In this document: piece by piece, positions 29,412 to 39,099 of the stretch | How positions within the stretch are numbered: the first letter of the stretch is position 1 | Layout of the letters: each line of letters opens with the position of its first letter | Assembly: GCF_000820145.1 (NCBI RefSeq) | Contig: NZ_CDBW01000017.1 | Location: forward strand, 62,001-126,000 | Direction: 5' to 3' | Length of the DNA: 64,000 nt | DNA from: Aeromonas sobria | GTDB lineage: Bacteria; Pseudomonadota; Gammaproteobacteria; Enterobacterales; Aeromonadaceae | The notes under the pieces: model-generated | Databases searched by the model: none | What the model saw: only the letters and a program-made list of their open reading frames with translations | Told to the model about the DNA's origin: nothing | Position numbers and translations under genes: made by a program

Positions 29412-29861
29412 TCAGTCCTGCGGGCTCCTGAGCGCCTTGACCACATCCTCTTTGGGCTCCAGCTCCTTGACCTGATTGAAGATCTCCAGCTCCCCTTGCG
29501 GAGTGACGGTGTAGGCATCGGCATCCTGATAGCTGCCGCTGCCAGCGCTCTCGATGATGACCACCAGCTCGGGCTGTTTGTCGCCATTCAAATCGACCAG
29601 CTTCAGCTCCCGGATAAAGCCGTTGCGGGCCATCACCTTGCCATCCTGAAACTCATCCAGTGGAAATTGGGCGTTCTGACCCGAATAGAGTCGCACGTCA
29701 TAGCTGCCGATGGAGGCGGGTTCACCGACCCCCTGCGCCACCCGGATCACCTGACCGGAGGGGAGGGTCAGTTGTTTGCTAAATCCCTCTTCGGCTTGTG
29801 TTTGTGCTTGTGCCGCCAGCGGCAGGGCCAGCAGCCCTGCGATCATCAATGCTCTGTTCAT
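29412..29861 (-). CDS. pliI: Periplasmic protein, probable PliI lysozyme inhibitor
   Basis: 149 aa with a signal peptide (MNRALMIAGLLALPLAAQAQ). The mature part has LPSGQVIRVAQGVGEPASIGSYDVRLY and a VDLNGDKQPELVVIIESAGSGSY segment. This recalls PliI, the periplasmic inhibitor of invertebrate-type lysozymes first characterised from Aeromonas, which protects against host I-type lysozyme. The identification rests on memory of family motifs, not a search. It is 58 bp downstream of the M13 peptidase gene on the same strand. Confidence 0.65.
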   Translation of the reverse strand: MNRALMIAGLLALPLAAQAQTQAEEGFSKQLTLPSGQVIRVAQGVGEPASIGSYDVRLYSGQNAQFPLDEFQDGKVMARNGFIRELKLVDLNGDKQPELVVIIESAGSGSYQDADAYTVTPQGELEIFNQVKELEPKEDVVKALRSPQD

Positions 29862-29888
29862 CTTGCAACCTCTTGCTGTCTGTTGAGC

Positions 29889-29909
29889 GCGGGCTCCTAG
29901 GGAGCCCGC
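29889..29909 (-). terminator. Hairpin after the M13 peptidase gene
   Basis: GCGGGCTCC and GGAGCCCGC with a TAG loop, 11 bp past the stop. No U-tract, so it may only partly stop transcription before the pliI-like gene. Confidence 0.45.
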
Positions 29910-29919
29910 CGTGATGCTG

Positions 29920-31953
29920 TTACCAGATCTTCACCCGCTTCTGGGGCGGCAGATAGAGCTTCTCCCCGGGCTGGATGTTGAATGCCTCATAGAAGGCGGG
30001 AATGTTCGGCACCACGCCGTTGACCCGGTACTCGGGTGGCGAGTGAGGGTCGGAGCGCAGCATCATCTGCATCAGCTCGGGGCGATACATCCCCTTCCAC
30101 ACCTGCGCCCAGCCGAGGAAGAAGCGCTGTTCGCCGGTAAAACCATCCAGCACTGGCGCCTCCTTGCCATCGAGCGACAGCTCGTAGGCCTTGTGGGCTA
30201 TGGTGAGACCGCCCAAATCGCCGATGTTCTCCCCCAGGGTGAACTGGCCGTTGACGAACTGGCCGTTGATGGGCTCGAAGCGGTTGTACTGGGCGACCAG
30301 CCGGCTGGTGCGGAAGCGGAACTCCTTGAGATCCTGTGGCGTCCACCAGTCGCGCATCATGCCATCACCGTCGGATTTGGCCCCCTGATCATCAAAACCG
30401 TGGCCCATCTCGTGGCCAATGACCCCGCCGATGGCGCCGTAGTTGACCGCATCATCCGCCGTCATGTCGAAGAAGGGGGGCTGCAAAATGGCCGCCGGGA
30501 AGACGATCTCGTTGTTGCTCGGGTTGTAGTAGGCGTTCACCGTTTGCGGCGACATGTGCCACTCGTCCCGGTCGACCGGCTTGCCGAGGCGCGCCAGACT
30601 GTCTGCGTATTCAAAGGCCTGCGAGCGTTGCAGGTTGCCCACCAGATCATCCGGTTTGATGGTGATGGCGCTGTAATCCTTCCACTTGTCGGGGTAGCCG
30701 ATCTTGGGGCGGAACTTGGCCAGCTTCTCGAGGGCCTGGGTCTTGGTCTCGGGCGACATCCAGTCGAGCTCCTTGATGCTCTGACCGTAGGCGGTGCGCA
30801 GGTTCTCCACCAGCTGCTCCATCCGCTCCTTGGCCGCTGGCGGGAAGTAGCGCGCCACATAGAGCTGGCCGACCGCTTCACCCAGATGATCGTTCAGCAC
30901 CCCGAGCGCCCGCTCCCAGCTGGCGCGCTGCTTGGGCGTGCCGCTCAGGGTGGTGCCGTAGAAGGCGAAGTTGGCCCGGTCGGTCTCGCTGTCGAGATAG
31001 GGGGCGTAGTCGGTCAGCAGTTGCCACTTGAGGTAGGCCTGCCAGTCGGCGATGGGGGTCTGTGCCATCACCTGATCCAGCGCGCTCAGATAGGCCGGCT
31101 GACCGATGATGAGATCCGGCTGGGCAGCGATGCCCGCCGCGTTCAGATAGGCCTGCCAGTCGAGATGAGGGGCGAGCCGTGCAAGTTCGCTGGCGGGGCG
31201 CTTGTTGTAGTTCTTCTCCCGATCCCGCAGCGCGACGTTGTCCCACTGGATGGTGGCGAGCCGGGTTTCGAGGGCCAGAATCCGCTTGGCCTTGCCGCTC
31301 GGGTCAGACTCCCCGAGGCGGCTCAGCATGGCGGCGATATGCTGCTGGTACTTCTGGCGCATTGCCTGACTGTCGGGATCCTGCTTGAGGTAGTAGTCCC
31401 GATCCGGCAGCCCCAATCCCCCCTGATAGAGGTAGACCCCATAGCGGTCGGGGGACTTGGCATCGGCGTCGATCCAGATGCCGAACGGCGCGCCGCCGCC
31501 CATGCGGCCTGATTGGGCAAAGGCGCGGGCCAGTGCGGCCTGATCACCGATCCGGTCGATATCGGCCAGCGCCGGTGCCAGCGGGGTGAGCTCCTTGGCA
31601 TCACGGCCTGCCTGATCCAGATAGCTGGCGTAGAGATCGCGGATCTGCTGGGTCGGCGTACCGGTGGCGGCCTCCTGCTTGGCCAGCCCCTCGACCAGCA
31701 CCCGCACATCGGCGAGGGATTTATCCCGCAGCATGTAGAAGGCGCCATCGGCGGGGCGATCGTCGGGGATCTTGGCGGTGGCGAGCCACTTGCCATTGAC
31801 GTAGCGGAAGAAGTCATCGCCGGGTTTGACCTGGGTGTCCATATTGGCCAGCGCCAGCCCGGAGTGTTTGGGGGATTCTTGCGGTGCCTGACTGCAGCCA
31901 GCCAGCAGGGCCAGTCCAATCAGGCCGGCCAGTAAGCTTTTGTTATTGTTCAT
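29920..31953 (-). CDS. pepO: M13-family zinc metalloendopeptidase lipoprotein
   Basis: 677 aa from ATG 31953; an upstream extension precedes the signal sequence. A lipoprotein signal ends in LALLAGC-S. The M13 (neprilysin) domains follow, with the zinc motif VIGHEMGHGFDD (HExxH) and the ENIGDLGG motif bringing the third ligand, plus NAYYNPSNNEIVFPA for substrate binding and a C-terminal CxxW-like KRVKIW variant lacking the cysteine. It degrades oligopeptides at the cell envelope. The physiological substrate is not known. Confidence 0.92.
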   Translation of the reverse strand: MNNNKSLLAGLIGLALLAGCSQAPQESPKHSGLALANMDTQVKPGDDFFRYVNGKWLATAKIPDDRPADGAFYMLRDKSLADVRVLVEGLAKQEAATGTPTQQIRDLYASYLDQAGRDAKELTPLAPALADIDRIGDQAALARAFAQSGRMGGGAPFGIWIDADAKSPDRYGVYLYQGGLGLPDRDYYLKQDPDSQAMRQKYQQHIAAMLSRLGESDPSGKAKRILALETRLATIQWDNVALRDREKNYNKRPASELARLAPHLDWQAYLNAAGIAAQPDLIIGQPAYLSALDQVMAQTPIADWQAYLKWQLLTDYAPYLDSETDRANFAFYGTTLSGTPKQRASWERALGVLNDHLGEAVGQLYVARYFPPAAKERMEQLVENLRTAYGQSIKELDWMSPETKTQALEKLAKFRPKIGYPDKWKDYSAITIKPDDLVGNLQRSQAFEYADSLARLGKPVDRDEWHMSPQTVNAYYNPSNNEIVFPAAILQPPFFDMTADDAVNYGAIGGVIGHEMGHGFDDQGAKSDGDGMMRDWWTPQDLKEFRFRTSRLVAQYNRFEPINGQFVNGQFTLGENIGDLGGLTIAHKAYELSLDGKEAPVLDGFTGEQRFFLGWAQVWKGMYRPELMQMMLRSDPHSPPEYRVNGVVPNIPAFYEAFNIQPGEKLYLPPQKRVKIW

Positions 31954-32154
31954 GCTGTTTGATTCCAATTCGGGTTGTTTGCTTCCCAGCCTCATTGCTC
32001 CGACATGCGGTTCGAACGCTTTGTCTGTCGGTTCGTTTGCTTGGCGGCCTGCCTGCTTGGTGCTGAGGGGGAGCGAGCCTCACTCTAGCAGCAGGGGGGC
32101 AGCTTGATAAGCCTGACTCTGCTAAGATTCGGCCGGTCTGTTTTGGGGAAGCCT

Positions 32155-33513
32155 ATGATTTCTCATCTTTATTCTCGCTTTAGTCTGACTATGCCTGAGC
32201 CGGAAGGTTCCACCGGTTTGCTGGTGGCCTTTAGCGGTGGTCTCGACTCTACCCTGCTGCTGGTGCTGGCGGCGCAGTATGCCCGCGAGCACGGCCTTGT
32301 GCTGCGCGCCCTGCACGTGCACCACGGCCTCAGCCCCCATGCCGATGAGTGGGTCGCTCACTGTGAAGCTGTCTGTCAGCAATTGGCGGTGGAGCTGCTG
32401 GTCGAGCGGGTGACCCTGGCCCGTGGCAATGGCGAGAGTTTGGAGGCGCAGGCGCGCACCGCCCGTTACCAGCGGCTGACGGCCCGGATGCGGGCGGGGG
32501 AGTGGCTGCTCACCGCCCACCATCAGGACGATCAGCTGGAGACCCTGCTGCTGGCCCTCAAGCGCGGTGCCGGTCTGCGCGGGCTGGCGGGGATCCTGCC
32601 AAGCCAACCCTTTGCTGGCGGCCTGTTGCTGCGCCCGCTGCTCGATATCGGTCGCGCCGAGCTGGCCGAGGCGGCGGCGAGCCTCCCCTTTGGCTGGGTG
32701 GAGGATGAGAGCAATCTGGACGTGAGCTATGACCGCAACTTTTTGCGCCAGCAGCTGATCCCCCAACTCAAGGCACGCTGGCCCGCCATGGCCCAGACCG
32801 CGGCGCGCAGCATGGCCCTGTGCGCCGAGCAGGAGGCGCTGCTGGACGAGCTGGCCGAGAGCGACTGGCAGCTGGCGGGTGAGGGGGAGGCGCTGCATAT
32901 CGGCCCGCTGCACGACCTTTCTCCTACCCGGCGCAACAACTTGCTGCGCTACTGGATCCGCCGTCAGGGAGGCGAGATGCCGTCCCGCGAGCAGCTTGCC
33001 CGGCTGTGGCAGGAGGTGGTGCTGGCGCGGGGGGATGCCAATCCCCAGCTCAACTGGGGGCGCCAGAGCTGCCGCCGTTTTCAGCAGCGACTCTATCTGG
33101 TGAGCCCTGACCTGCAACCCTGTCATCAGCTGTTGCCGCTGACCGTGGGCGAGCCGCTGACCCTGCCGGACGGGCTGGGTGAGCTGGTGGTGCGCATGGC
33201 GGAGAGCGGCGAGGGGTTGCTACGTGCCCCCCGAGCGGATGAGGTACTCTCGGTGCGCTTTCAGGTGGCGCCCGGCATCCCCCTCAAACCGGTGGGGCGG
33301 GGCGGCAGTCGGCGGATGAAGAAGCTGCTGCAGGAGTATGGCGTTCCCTCGTGGCAGCGGGGGCGTATCCCCATCCTCTACTATGGCGAGCAGGTGGCGG
33401 CTGTGGTGGGGCTCTTTGTCTGCGACGGCTTTATGGCGCAGGGGGCCGGGCTGGTTTGCCGCTGGCATGAGCGCGGTACGACCCCCATCCTGCCCGAGCT
33501 GGATCTCCCCTGA
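32155..33513 (+). CDS. tilS: tRNA(Ile)-lysidine synthase
   Basis: 452 aa from ATG 32155, with GGGGA about six bases before. The PP-loop ATP pyrophosphatase motif SGGLDSTLL is near residue 25, followed by LHVHHGLSPHADEW and LTAHHQDDQLET, all diagnostic of TilS; the C-terminal TilS domains include the SRRMKKLLQEYGVPSWQR block. It changes C34 of the CAU-anticodon tRNA-Ile to lysidine so that it reads AUA. It is essential. It is monocistronic here. Confidence 0.95.
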   Translation: MISHLYSRFSLTMPEPEGSTGLLVAFSGGLDSTLLLVLAAQYAREHGLVLRALHVHHGLSPHADEWVAHCEAVCQQLAVELLVERVTLARGNGESLEAQARTARYQRLTARMRAGEWLLTAHHQDDQLETLLLALKRGAGLRGLAGILPSQPFAGGLLLRPLLDIGRAELAEAAASLPFGWVEDESNLDVSYDRNFLRQQLIPQLKARWPAMAQTAARSMALCAEQEALLDELAESDWQLAGEGEALHIGPLHDLSPTRRNNLLRYWIRRQGGEMPSREQLARLWQEVVLARGDANPQLNWGRQSCRRFQQRLYLVSPDLQPCHQLLPLTVGEPLTLPDGLGELVVRMAESGEGLLRAPRADEVLSVRFQVAPGIPLKPVGRGGSRRMKKLLQEYGVPSWQRGRIPILYYGEQVAAVVGLFVCDGFMAQGAGLVCRWHERGTTPILPELDLP

Positions 33514-33544
33514 CTTAATATCGGTGTGAGCGGTGGTTAGCCCC

Positions 33545-33586
33545 AAAAAAAGAAGCTCCGGTCACATGGCGCGCATGTGCCGGAGC
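33545..33586 (-). terminator. Terminator after the GGDEF gene
   Basis: On the minus strand GCTCCGGCACATG pairs with CATGTG-A-CCGGAGC (one bulge), followed by CTTCTTTTTTT. Confidence 0.8.
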
Positions 33587-33602
33587 AAAGAAGAGTTCGG
33601 GA

Positions 33603-34505
33603 TTATTCCTGATGACTGGCCTTGCCGGCTTTTTTGCGGGCGTAGAGGTGGCTGTCTGCCGCCTCGTAGAGGCTTTGTACACTGATGCCCGATTGCCAGC
33701 TGGCGGCGCCAAGGCTGCATCCGACCGAGAAGGTGCTGAGCTCCTTGTTGGTCATCAACATATGCTGCAATCGCAGCCAGACCGGGCGCCACGCCTCGGG
33801 GTCGGCCGGTTGCAGCAGCAGGGCAAACTCGTCCCCCCCGAGCCGGAAGGCTTGATCCGTACTGCGGATACACCCCTTGAGCAGCTGGGCGAAGCGGCTC
33901 AGTACCAGATCCCCCACCGGATGACCCCAGGTGTCATTGATCTGCTTGAAGCGATCGAGATCCAGCAGTACCAGCACCAGACCGTAGGGCTCGCGGCTGT
34001 GTTGCTCGATGGCACGGCCGATGGCTTCGTCAAAGTAGGATCGGTTGCCAAGGCCGGTCAGGTGATCGAGCCGTACCAGTTGATCCAGTTTTTCCAGCCG
34101 CAGGTAGAGGGGCAGCAGCAGACAGAGCAGTTGATGATATTGCGTCAGTACCCGTTGCTGGCTGCCACTGAGCGGATGCTCCAGCTCGTAGTGGAGTTGA
34201 CCCAGCAGCTGGCTGTGCTGACCGCGCAGCTCGAACGGATAGTTGTGCAGGTTGAGGGTGGCCAGCGGCGGGTGCTGGATCAGCACATGGGGCTGGCCAC
34301 AGTCGAGGTAAAGACCATGGATCCTGACAATTTTTGCCGCACGATCGGCAAAAGTTGTCAGCAAACCGCCAAGATCGCTCTGCCCCAACAACTGCTCCAG
34401 CAACTGGTTGCGTTCCACGCTGGGCAGCGGTGTGAGCCGCTCCATCTGGCGAACCCACTGCTCGATGCCATGACTAAAGCCATTAAGTGACGATGTATTT
34501 TCCAT
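33603..34505 (-). CDS. Diguanylate cyclase (GGDEF)
   Basis: 300 aa. An N-terminal region of about 140 residues without membrane segments and of unknown fold precedes a GGDEF domain. The active site GGDEF is at residues 223-227 and the product-inhibition I-site RSTD at 214-217, five residues before it as required; LDHLTGLGNR and LLDLDRFKQINDTWGH are the other signatures. It makes cyclic di-GMP in the cytosol, controlling motility and biofilm. The input signal is unknown. It is divergent from the antiporter gene. Confidence 0.92.
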   Translation of the reverse strand: MENTSSLNGFSHGIEQWVRQMERLTPLPSVERNQLLEQLLGQSDLGGLLTTFADRAAKIVRIHGLYLDCGQPHVLIQHPPLATLNLHNYPFELRGQHSQLLGQLHYELEHPLSGSQQRVLTQYHQLLCLLLPLYLRLEKLDQLVRLDHLTGLGNRSYFDEAIGRAIEQHSREPYGLVLVLLDLDRFKQINDTWGHPVGDLVLSRFAQLLKGCIRSTDQAFRLGGDEFALLLQPADPEAWRPVWLRLQHMLMTNKELSTFSVGCSLGAASWQSGISVQSLYEAADSHLYARKKAGKASHQE

Positions 34506-34628
34506 GGTCTTTCACCTGTGTATCTAACGACTTTCCTACTCGTCGCTTGCAATTGGCATGCCCAATATATCTTTCCTTCCGCCCACATCGGCTGACTAGA
34601 CTTAAGTCGATAAAAAGGAGAGGAAAAT

Positions 34629-36218
34629 TTGTACACAGACCTGCTGATCCTGCTGTTTACCGCCGTCTTGCTGGTGGCAACTTTCCGGCGCCTCGGGCTG
34701 CCGGTGATCCTTGCTTACCTGATTGCCGGCGTATTGCTCGGCCCTCACGGGTTGGCGGTGATCACCGGCCAGTCGATCATGCAGACCATTGCCGAGCTCG
34801 GGATCGTCTTTCTGATGTTCTCGCTGGGACTGGAGTTCTCCCTCCCGAAATTGCTGGCGATGCGGCGACTAGTGTTGGGGGTGGGCGGCTTGCAGGTGCT
34901 GCTCACCTCGCTGCTCTTTTTCGCTCTGGTCTGGTGGTGGGGGCTGGGTCTGGCCCAGTCGCTGGTGGTGGCGGGGACGCTGGCGCTCTCCTCCACGGCG
35001 GTGGTGATCAAACAGCTTGGTGAGCAGAAACAGCTCCATACCCGCCGCGCCCAGTTGGGGGTGAGCGTGCTGCTGTTTCAGGATCTGGCGGTGGTGCCCC
35101 TGCTGGTGATGATCCCTATTCTGGCCCAACCGGATGTGCAGGGCAGCGCCCTTGCCGCTGAGATCGCTTGGGCCACCCTCAAGGGGTTGTTTGCCTTGCT
35201 CACCCTGCTGGCGGTGGGCAAGTGGTTGCTGCCGCTGCTGTTTCACGAGGTGGCTCGGGCCCGCTCCGACGAGCTGTTTGTGCTGAGTGCCCTGCTGGTG
35301 GCGCTACTGGCCGCTTTCATGACCCACTCGCTCGGGCTGTCGATGGCGTTGGGGGCATTTCTGGCGGGGATGATGCTGGGGGAGTCCCACTACCGTCATC
35401 AGCTGGAGGTGGACATCAAGCCCTTTCGCGACGTACTGATGGGGCTCTTCTTTATCACCATCGGCATGGCCATGGATTGGGAGCTGGTGGCGCGGGCTTG
35501 GTGGCAGGTACTGATCTGCGTGGTGTTGCTGGTGCTGTGCAAATCCCTACTGGTGCTGCTGGCCGGGCGGCTGATGGGGGAGCGAAAGCGCGACAGCATG
35601 GCCGCCGGCATCATGCTCAGTCAGGTGGGGGAGTTCGGCTTCGTGTTGCTGGCGCTGGCACTGCACCACGGCCTGCTGGATCAGCAGCTGGTCTCCCTGC
35701 TGATCGGCATCGGCATCATCTCCATCGCCATGACCCCCTGGCTGGTGACCCAGGCCCATTCGCTGGCCCGTAGCCTGACCGACCCGGCGCTGCTGACCCG
35801 CTCCGAAGTCGCCCAGTCGGGCCTGAGCAAGAACCAGCACGTCATCATCGCCGGCTTTGGTCGGGCCGGGCAGACCTGTGCCCGCTTCCTCAAGATCGAG
35901 GAGATCCCCTTTCTGGCCCTCGACCTCGACCCCGAGCGGGTGAGCGAGGCCAAGCTGGCGGGGGAGCAGGTGGCCTTTGGTGATGCCAGTCGCCGCGATA
36001 TTCTGCTGGCCGCCGGGTTGCTGCGGGCGCGGCTGGTGATCATCACCTTCGATGATCGCAAGCGGGTTGAGGCGATGCTGGCGCTGATCCGCGAACTGGC
36101 GGGGGAGCTCAAGGTGCTGGTGCGCACCCGGGATGACAGTTTTCTGGAGCAGTACAAGCAGGCGGGGGCGTTTGAGGTGATCCCCGAATCCCAGGATGTG
36201 CGCGCGCGGGTAATTTGA
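34629..36218 (+). pseudogene. CPA2 cation:proton antiporter, 5' part, disrupted
   Basis: TTG 34629 follows AAGGAGAGG. Residues 1-390 are the 12-13 helix Kef-type exchanger (FRRLGLPVILAYLIAGVLLGP, GLEFSLPKLL, ALSSTAVVIKQL); residues from about 400 are a TrkA_N/RCK nucleotide-binding domain (HVIIAGFGRAGQTCARFL). After PESQ at codon 522 the host frame is lost at the Mu-like element and the ORF ends with seven foreign codons at 36218. The missing TrkA_C domain is at 43753-44137. Joining 34629-36196 to 43753-44137 gives 651 codons including stop, in frame. In the family such proteins exchange K+ or Na+ for protons. The truncated product might be unstable or unregulated. Confidence 0.9.
36192..36196. 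repeat. Target-site duplication, left copy (CAGGA)
   Basis: The same five bases flank the element at 43748-43752. Mu-family transposition makes 5-bp duplications. Confidence 0.85.
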
Positions 36219-36264
36219 TCACTGAAAGCTAGTGAAATGATCACTGCAATGCGTGATCAATTCA
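36197..36264. promoter_or_regulatory. Element end with three transposase-type sites (attR-like)
   Basis: Sites around TGATCA are at 36211-36223 (TAATTTGATCACT), 36233-36245 (TGAAATGATCACT) and, inverted, 36252-36264. The outer one begins 15 bp from the terminus, the same distance as at the other end. This compact spacing resembles Mu attR. Confidence 0.75.
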
Positions 36265-36282
36265 CCAGCAAAAAGGCGATCA

Positions 36283-38145
36283 TTACGGCATGAGGCTGGG
36301 GCCATTATCAACGCGAACTTGCATGCCTGGGGCCACGTCTCGAACCCTGACCGTAGGAGGGCGATCATAGTGGACGGTAACATCAAGCGATGATCTTGAT
36401 TGTGCCGGGTTGTTGCCGCCACCAGAAAGGCCATGAGCCTCCTTTTGCAACTCAGCTGCCAGCATGGCGAATGGGTTGGTAGGAAGGTCTGAAGAGGCAG
36501 CACTAAACCCTGATGCCATCATTGCATAGGCTTCAGAGTTACTGACCATCTTGGGCTGTGGCAGCGTGGCACGAAGAACCTGGGCGTTATCAGATTCAGC
36601 CTTAAGAGCATGTGCCTGCTCGGATTGGCTGGCAGCGTACAGGGCGGTAAATGGGAGCGCTCCACGCAGCAAGAACGGGCTGATCTTTTTGGCAAGCTGG
36701 ATGCTCTTCGGCGTTTTTCCGCCTGGAACATCGGGGCCACCAGTTGGGATATCAAAACCACTTCCAGGCATATTCACCACATATACCGGTGTTGCTCCAA
36801 GATCCGCTATCGCTCCACCAAGAGAACCACCCCCACCATGGCCGCCTTTGCCTGGCTTCAATGCCCCCCACGTTTCTTTTCCCCAGCGCACAGCATCAAT
36901 AGCTTTTTTAGCCACTACCATGCCGCCAACTGCCAACCCGATATTCGACCCTACCTCCAACCAACGCTGTACGGCGTCAGGTTCAAGGCTGTTAATGGCA
37001 TCGGCCAGCTCTGCAACAGGACCGGCCAATTGTTGATTTGAAAATTGGCTTAAGCTATTGCTTACCAGTTGCAGGCTGGCAGCAAAATCAGAAGCAGCCA
37101 CAGCGGCATCATTAAGAGTAGTGCTGCCGTCACCAGCAATGCCCATGAACTTATCAAACGCCTTGACGTCACCGGTCTGAACGAACTCGGCAATTACAGG
37201 TTTTAGCGCACGCTTGGCCTCGTCGGTCAAGTTGAGCATGGCGAGATTAGTAGACAGACCTTTTGATTTGGTAACGATCTCCTCAATCAACACAGGAAGA
37301 CTACGCATAACCTCTTTGCCCTGCTTGAGCTGGTCTGGATCGAACACCTCAATGCCGCCCAACTGCTTGAGCTTATTTACGGTCTCCGGACGGGTAATGT
37401 CACGGATAAGAGATTCGAAGGCCGTCACAGCTTCAGCCTCAGATCCAACACCGCCTTTAATGACCTGTAGCGCGGCGCCAAGTTCGGTTACTGCCTCTGC
37501 CCCCTGCCGGCCAGTTGCTGCGTAGGCAGCGAATATTTTTGGACCTTCTTTGGCCAATGCAGCCAATGTAAAGGCACCTTCTTTCCCTTGAACGTTAAGG
37601 GTATCGATGGCTCTCATTGCCGCTTCGCTTTCGGAGATTGCCAGTTTCTTGAACTCGGTGAAGATGCCGCCGACATCAACACCACCGGAACCAGTGGCCT
37701 GAATCACCGCGGCGATATTTGGCAAGTTCCTCATCGCATAGTCGAGATCCCCTGTCTTGGTAAGTATCTCTTCTACGGCGGCGGTTGCCTCGTTGGGATC
37801 GATGCGAATCCCCTTGGTGTTGCTGACGGCGTTGATCTCGTCTTTCAGCTCCTTGGCCTTCTCGCGGCTGATATCGGCCGCAATAGCGATGCGAGAGATA
37901 CGGCGATCGAGCTGGGCATAGCCACGCGCAGCTGCTCCACTTGCCAAAGCTGCCCCAAAGGCAACATATCGACTACCGAGAGAATCAATTCCACGTCCAG
38001 CTGCGACGGTAGACATCTTCAGCATGTTCATGGCGCGCTGATTGCTGGCGGCAAATTGATTCATGCTCTGGCCATATTGCCGAGCCTTACTCGAAAGATT
38101 GCCAGCCAAATCTATAATGATATTTGTTCTTAAATCTTTAGCCAT
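36283..38145 (-). CDS. Phage tail tape-measure protein
   Basis: 620 aa from ATG 38145 after GGGGGATAT. The N-terminus is helical (LRTNIIIDLAGNLSSKARQYGQSM), followed by a TP901-like tape-measure core (RIAIAADISREKAKELKDEINAV, VGGIFTEFKKLAISESEAAMRAID) and Gly/Pro-rich and hydrophobic segments near 410-470 and 505-520. The C-terminus (VHYDRPPTVRVRDV) looks complete and ends 86 bp from the element end. Such proteins set tail length and assist DNA entry. In Mu this gene lies after the sheath and tube genes and before the baseplate genes; none of these is present. A terminator separates it from the capsid gene, so it may have its own promoter or need read-through. Confidence 0.85.
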   Translation of the reverse strand: MAKDLRTNIIIDLAGNLSSKARQYGQSMNQFAASNQRAMNMLKMSTVAAGRGIDSLGSRYVAFGAALASGAAARGYAQLDRRISRIAIAADISREKAKELKDEINAVSNTKGIRIDPNEATAAVEEILTKTGDLDYAMRNLPNIAAVIQATGSGGVDVGGIFTEFKKLAISESEAAMRAIDTLNVQGKEGAFTLAALAKEGPKIFAAYAATGRQGAEAVTELGAALQVIKGGVGSEAEAVTAFESLIRDITRPETVNKLKQLGGIEVFDPDQLKQGKEVMRSLPVLIEEIVTKSKGLSTNLAMLNLTDEAKRALKPVIAEFVQTGDVKAFDKFMGIAGDGSTTLNDAAVAASDFAASLQLVSNSLSQFSNQQLAGPVAELADAINSLEPDAVQRWLEVGSNIGLAVGGMVVAKKAIDAVRWGKETWGALKPGKGGHGGGGSLGGAIADLGATPVYVVNMPGSGFDIPTGGPDVPGGKTPKSIQLAKKISPFLLRGALPFTALYAASQSEQAHALKAESDNAQVLRATLPQPKMVSNSEAYAMMASGFSAASSDLPTNPFAMLAAELQKEAHGLSGGGNNPAQSRSSLDVTVHYDRPPTVRVRDVAPGMQVRVDNGPSLMP

Positions 38146-38158
38146 ATATCCCCCAATT

Positions 38159-38188
38159 AAAAAGGCCAGCCGAGCGGCTGGCCTTTTT
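38159..38188. terminator. Strong bidirectional terminator between capsid and tape-measure genes
   Basis: AAAAAGGCCAGCCG and CGGCTGGCCTTTTT form a near-perfect 14-bp stem within the otherwise leftward series of structural genes. Confidence 0.88.
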
Positions 38189-38195
38189 CACTCCA

Positions 38196-39098
38196 TTACA
38201 GGTCTTGAGAGACCAGCAATTCAACCTCGTTGTAATGGGTATTATCCTCACCATTATCCAAGGTCTTTCGCTTGAGCAGCTTCTCAGCAGCTGCCCGCAG
38301 GCTCACATCAACAACCATTAAGGTCGGGCGAATTTTCAGAGAACTGCCATTGCTGTCTTTTTGCTTCATCATCAAGGCAATAGCAGCCTCAAAATTTGCC
38401 ACATCCAAAGCGGCTTTACTGGCAACAGCCATTTGCCAGAAGGAATAACCAGCATTACCACGGGCGCGAGTACCGAAATAATACATGTCCTTCATAAACA
38501 CTTCGGAGTTGCTTTCTTCGGTCATTGCAGTAAAGACAGGCGCAATACGCTCTTGCCAAATAAGCGGCTTGAGCGGGCGGCTGGTATCCAGCAAGAACCA
38601 GGGCGCACCGGTAGCAGCCGGATCACCTACAATATTTGAAGCGGTAGAGGCCGGAGTGGTTTCCAGAGGATGATCTACATCAAAGAACGGCTGACCGTCA
38701 TAGCACAGCTCGGTGAAACCATTCTTGAGCAGGTTGAATACATGCTCGTCAGGGTAAACCGCTGCGTCATAACCCATCTGCTCAAAGATGATCCCATAAC
38801 GGCCATAGTCGTTATCTTCATAGTCAACGCGAGGAACACCGATAGAGGCTTCAAACAGCTTATTGGTGATCGTGTACTTGTGCTTCGCCAGCTCTTTCAA
38901 CTGACGATCACCGATCCACTCCTTGAGGCGCGGGAAGTCACCAAGCCAACCATAACCGGTTGCACCGGCAGAGGATGGCAATACGGTAGCCACCTGCTTA
39001 TAAGTGGGTTTGGCAGTCCCTACACCGGCATTAAAGCGAGCGGCAAAGGCGGTACTTGATTCAGTTACTACGGCATTGATATCAATCGGGGCAGGCAT
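38196..39098 (-). CDS. Mu T-like major capsid protein
   Basis: 300 aa, close to the 305 of Mu gpT. Family blocks include LPSSAGATGYGWLGDFPRLKEW-like region (WLGDFPRLKEWIGDR), KHKYTITNKLFEASIGV, GQPFFDVDHP and the ending region IRPTLMVV...AAEKLL. It forms the head shell (HK97 fold by family). The gene starts 1 bp after the protease gene ends, as in Mu I-T. No portal, head-completion or terminase gene accompanies it. Confidence 0.9.
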   Translation of the reverse strand: MPAPIDINAVVTESSTAFAARFNAGVGTAKPTYKQVATVLPSSAGATGYGWLGDFPRLKEWIGDRQLKELAKHKYTITNKLFEASIGVPRVDYEDNDYGRYGIIFEQMGYDAAVYPDEHVFNLLKNGFTELCYDGQPFFDVDHPLETTPASTASNIVGDPAATGAPWFLLDTSRPLKPLIWQERIAPVFTAMTEESNSEVFMKDMYYFGTRARGNAGYSFWQMAVASKAALDVANFEAAIALMMKQKDSNGSSLKIRPTLMVVDVSLRAAAEKLLKRKTLDNGEDNTHYNEVELLVSQDL

Positions 39099-39099
39099 A

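Noticed and set aside
29911-31512. 533-codon frame opposite the M13 peptidase gene
   Set aside because: The peptidase with HExxH and lipobox is certain; the other frame shows no domain.
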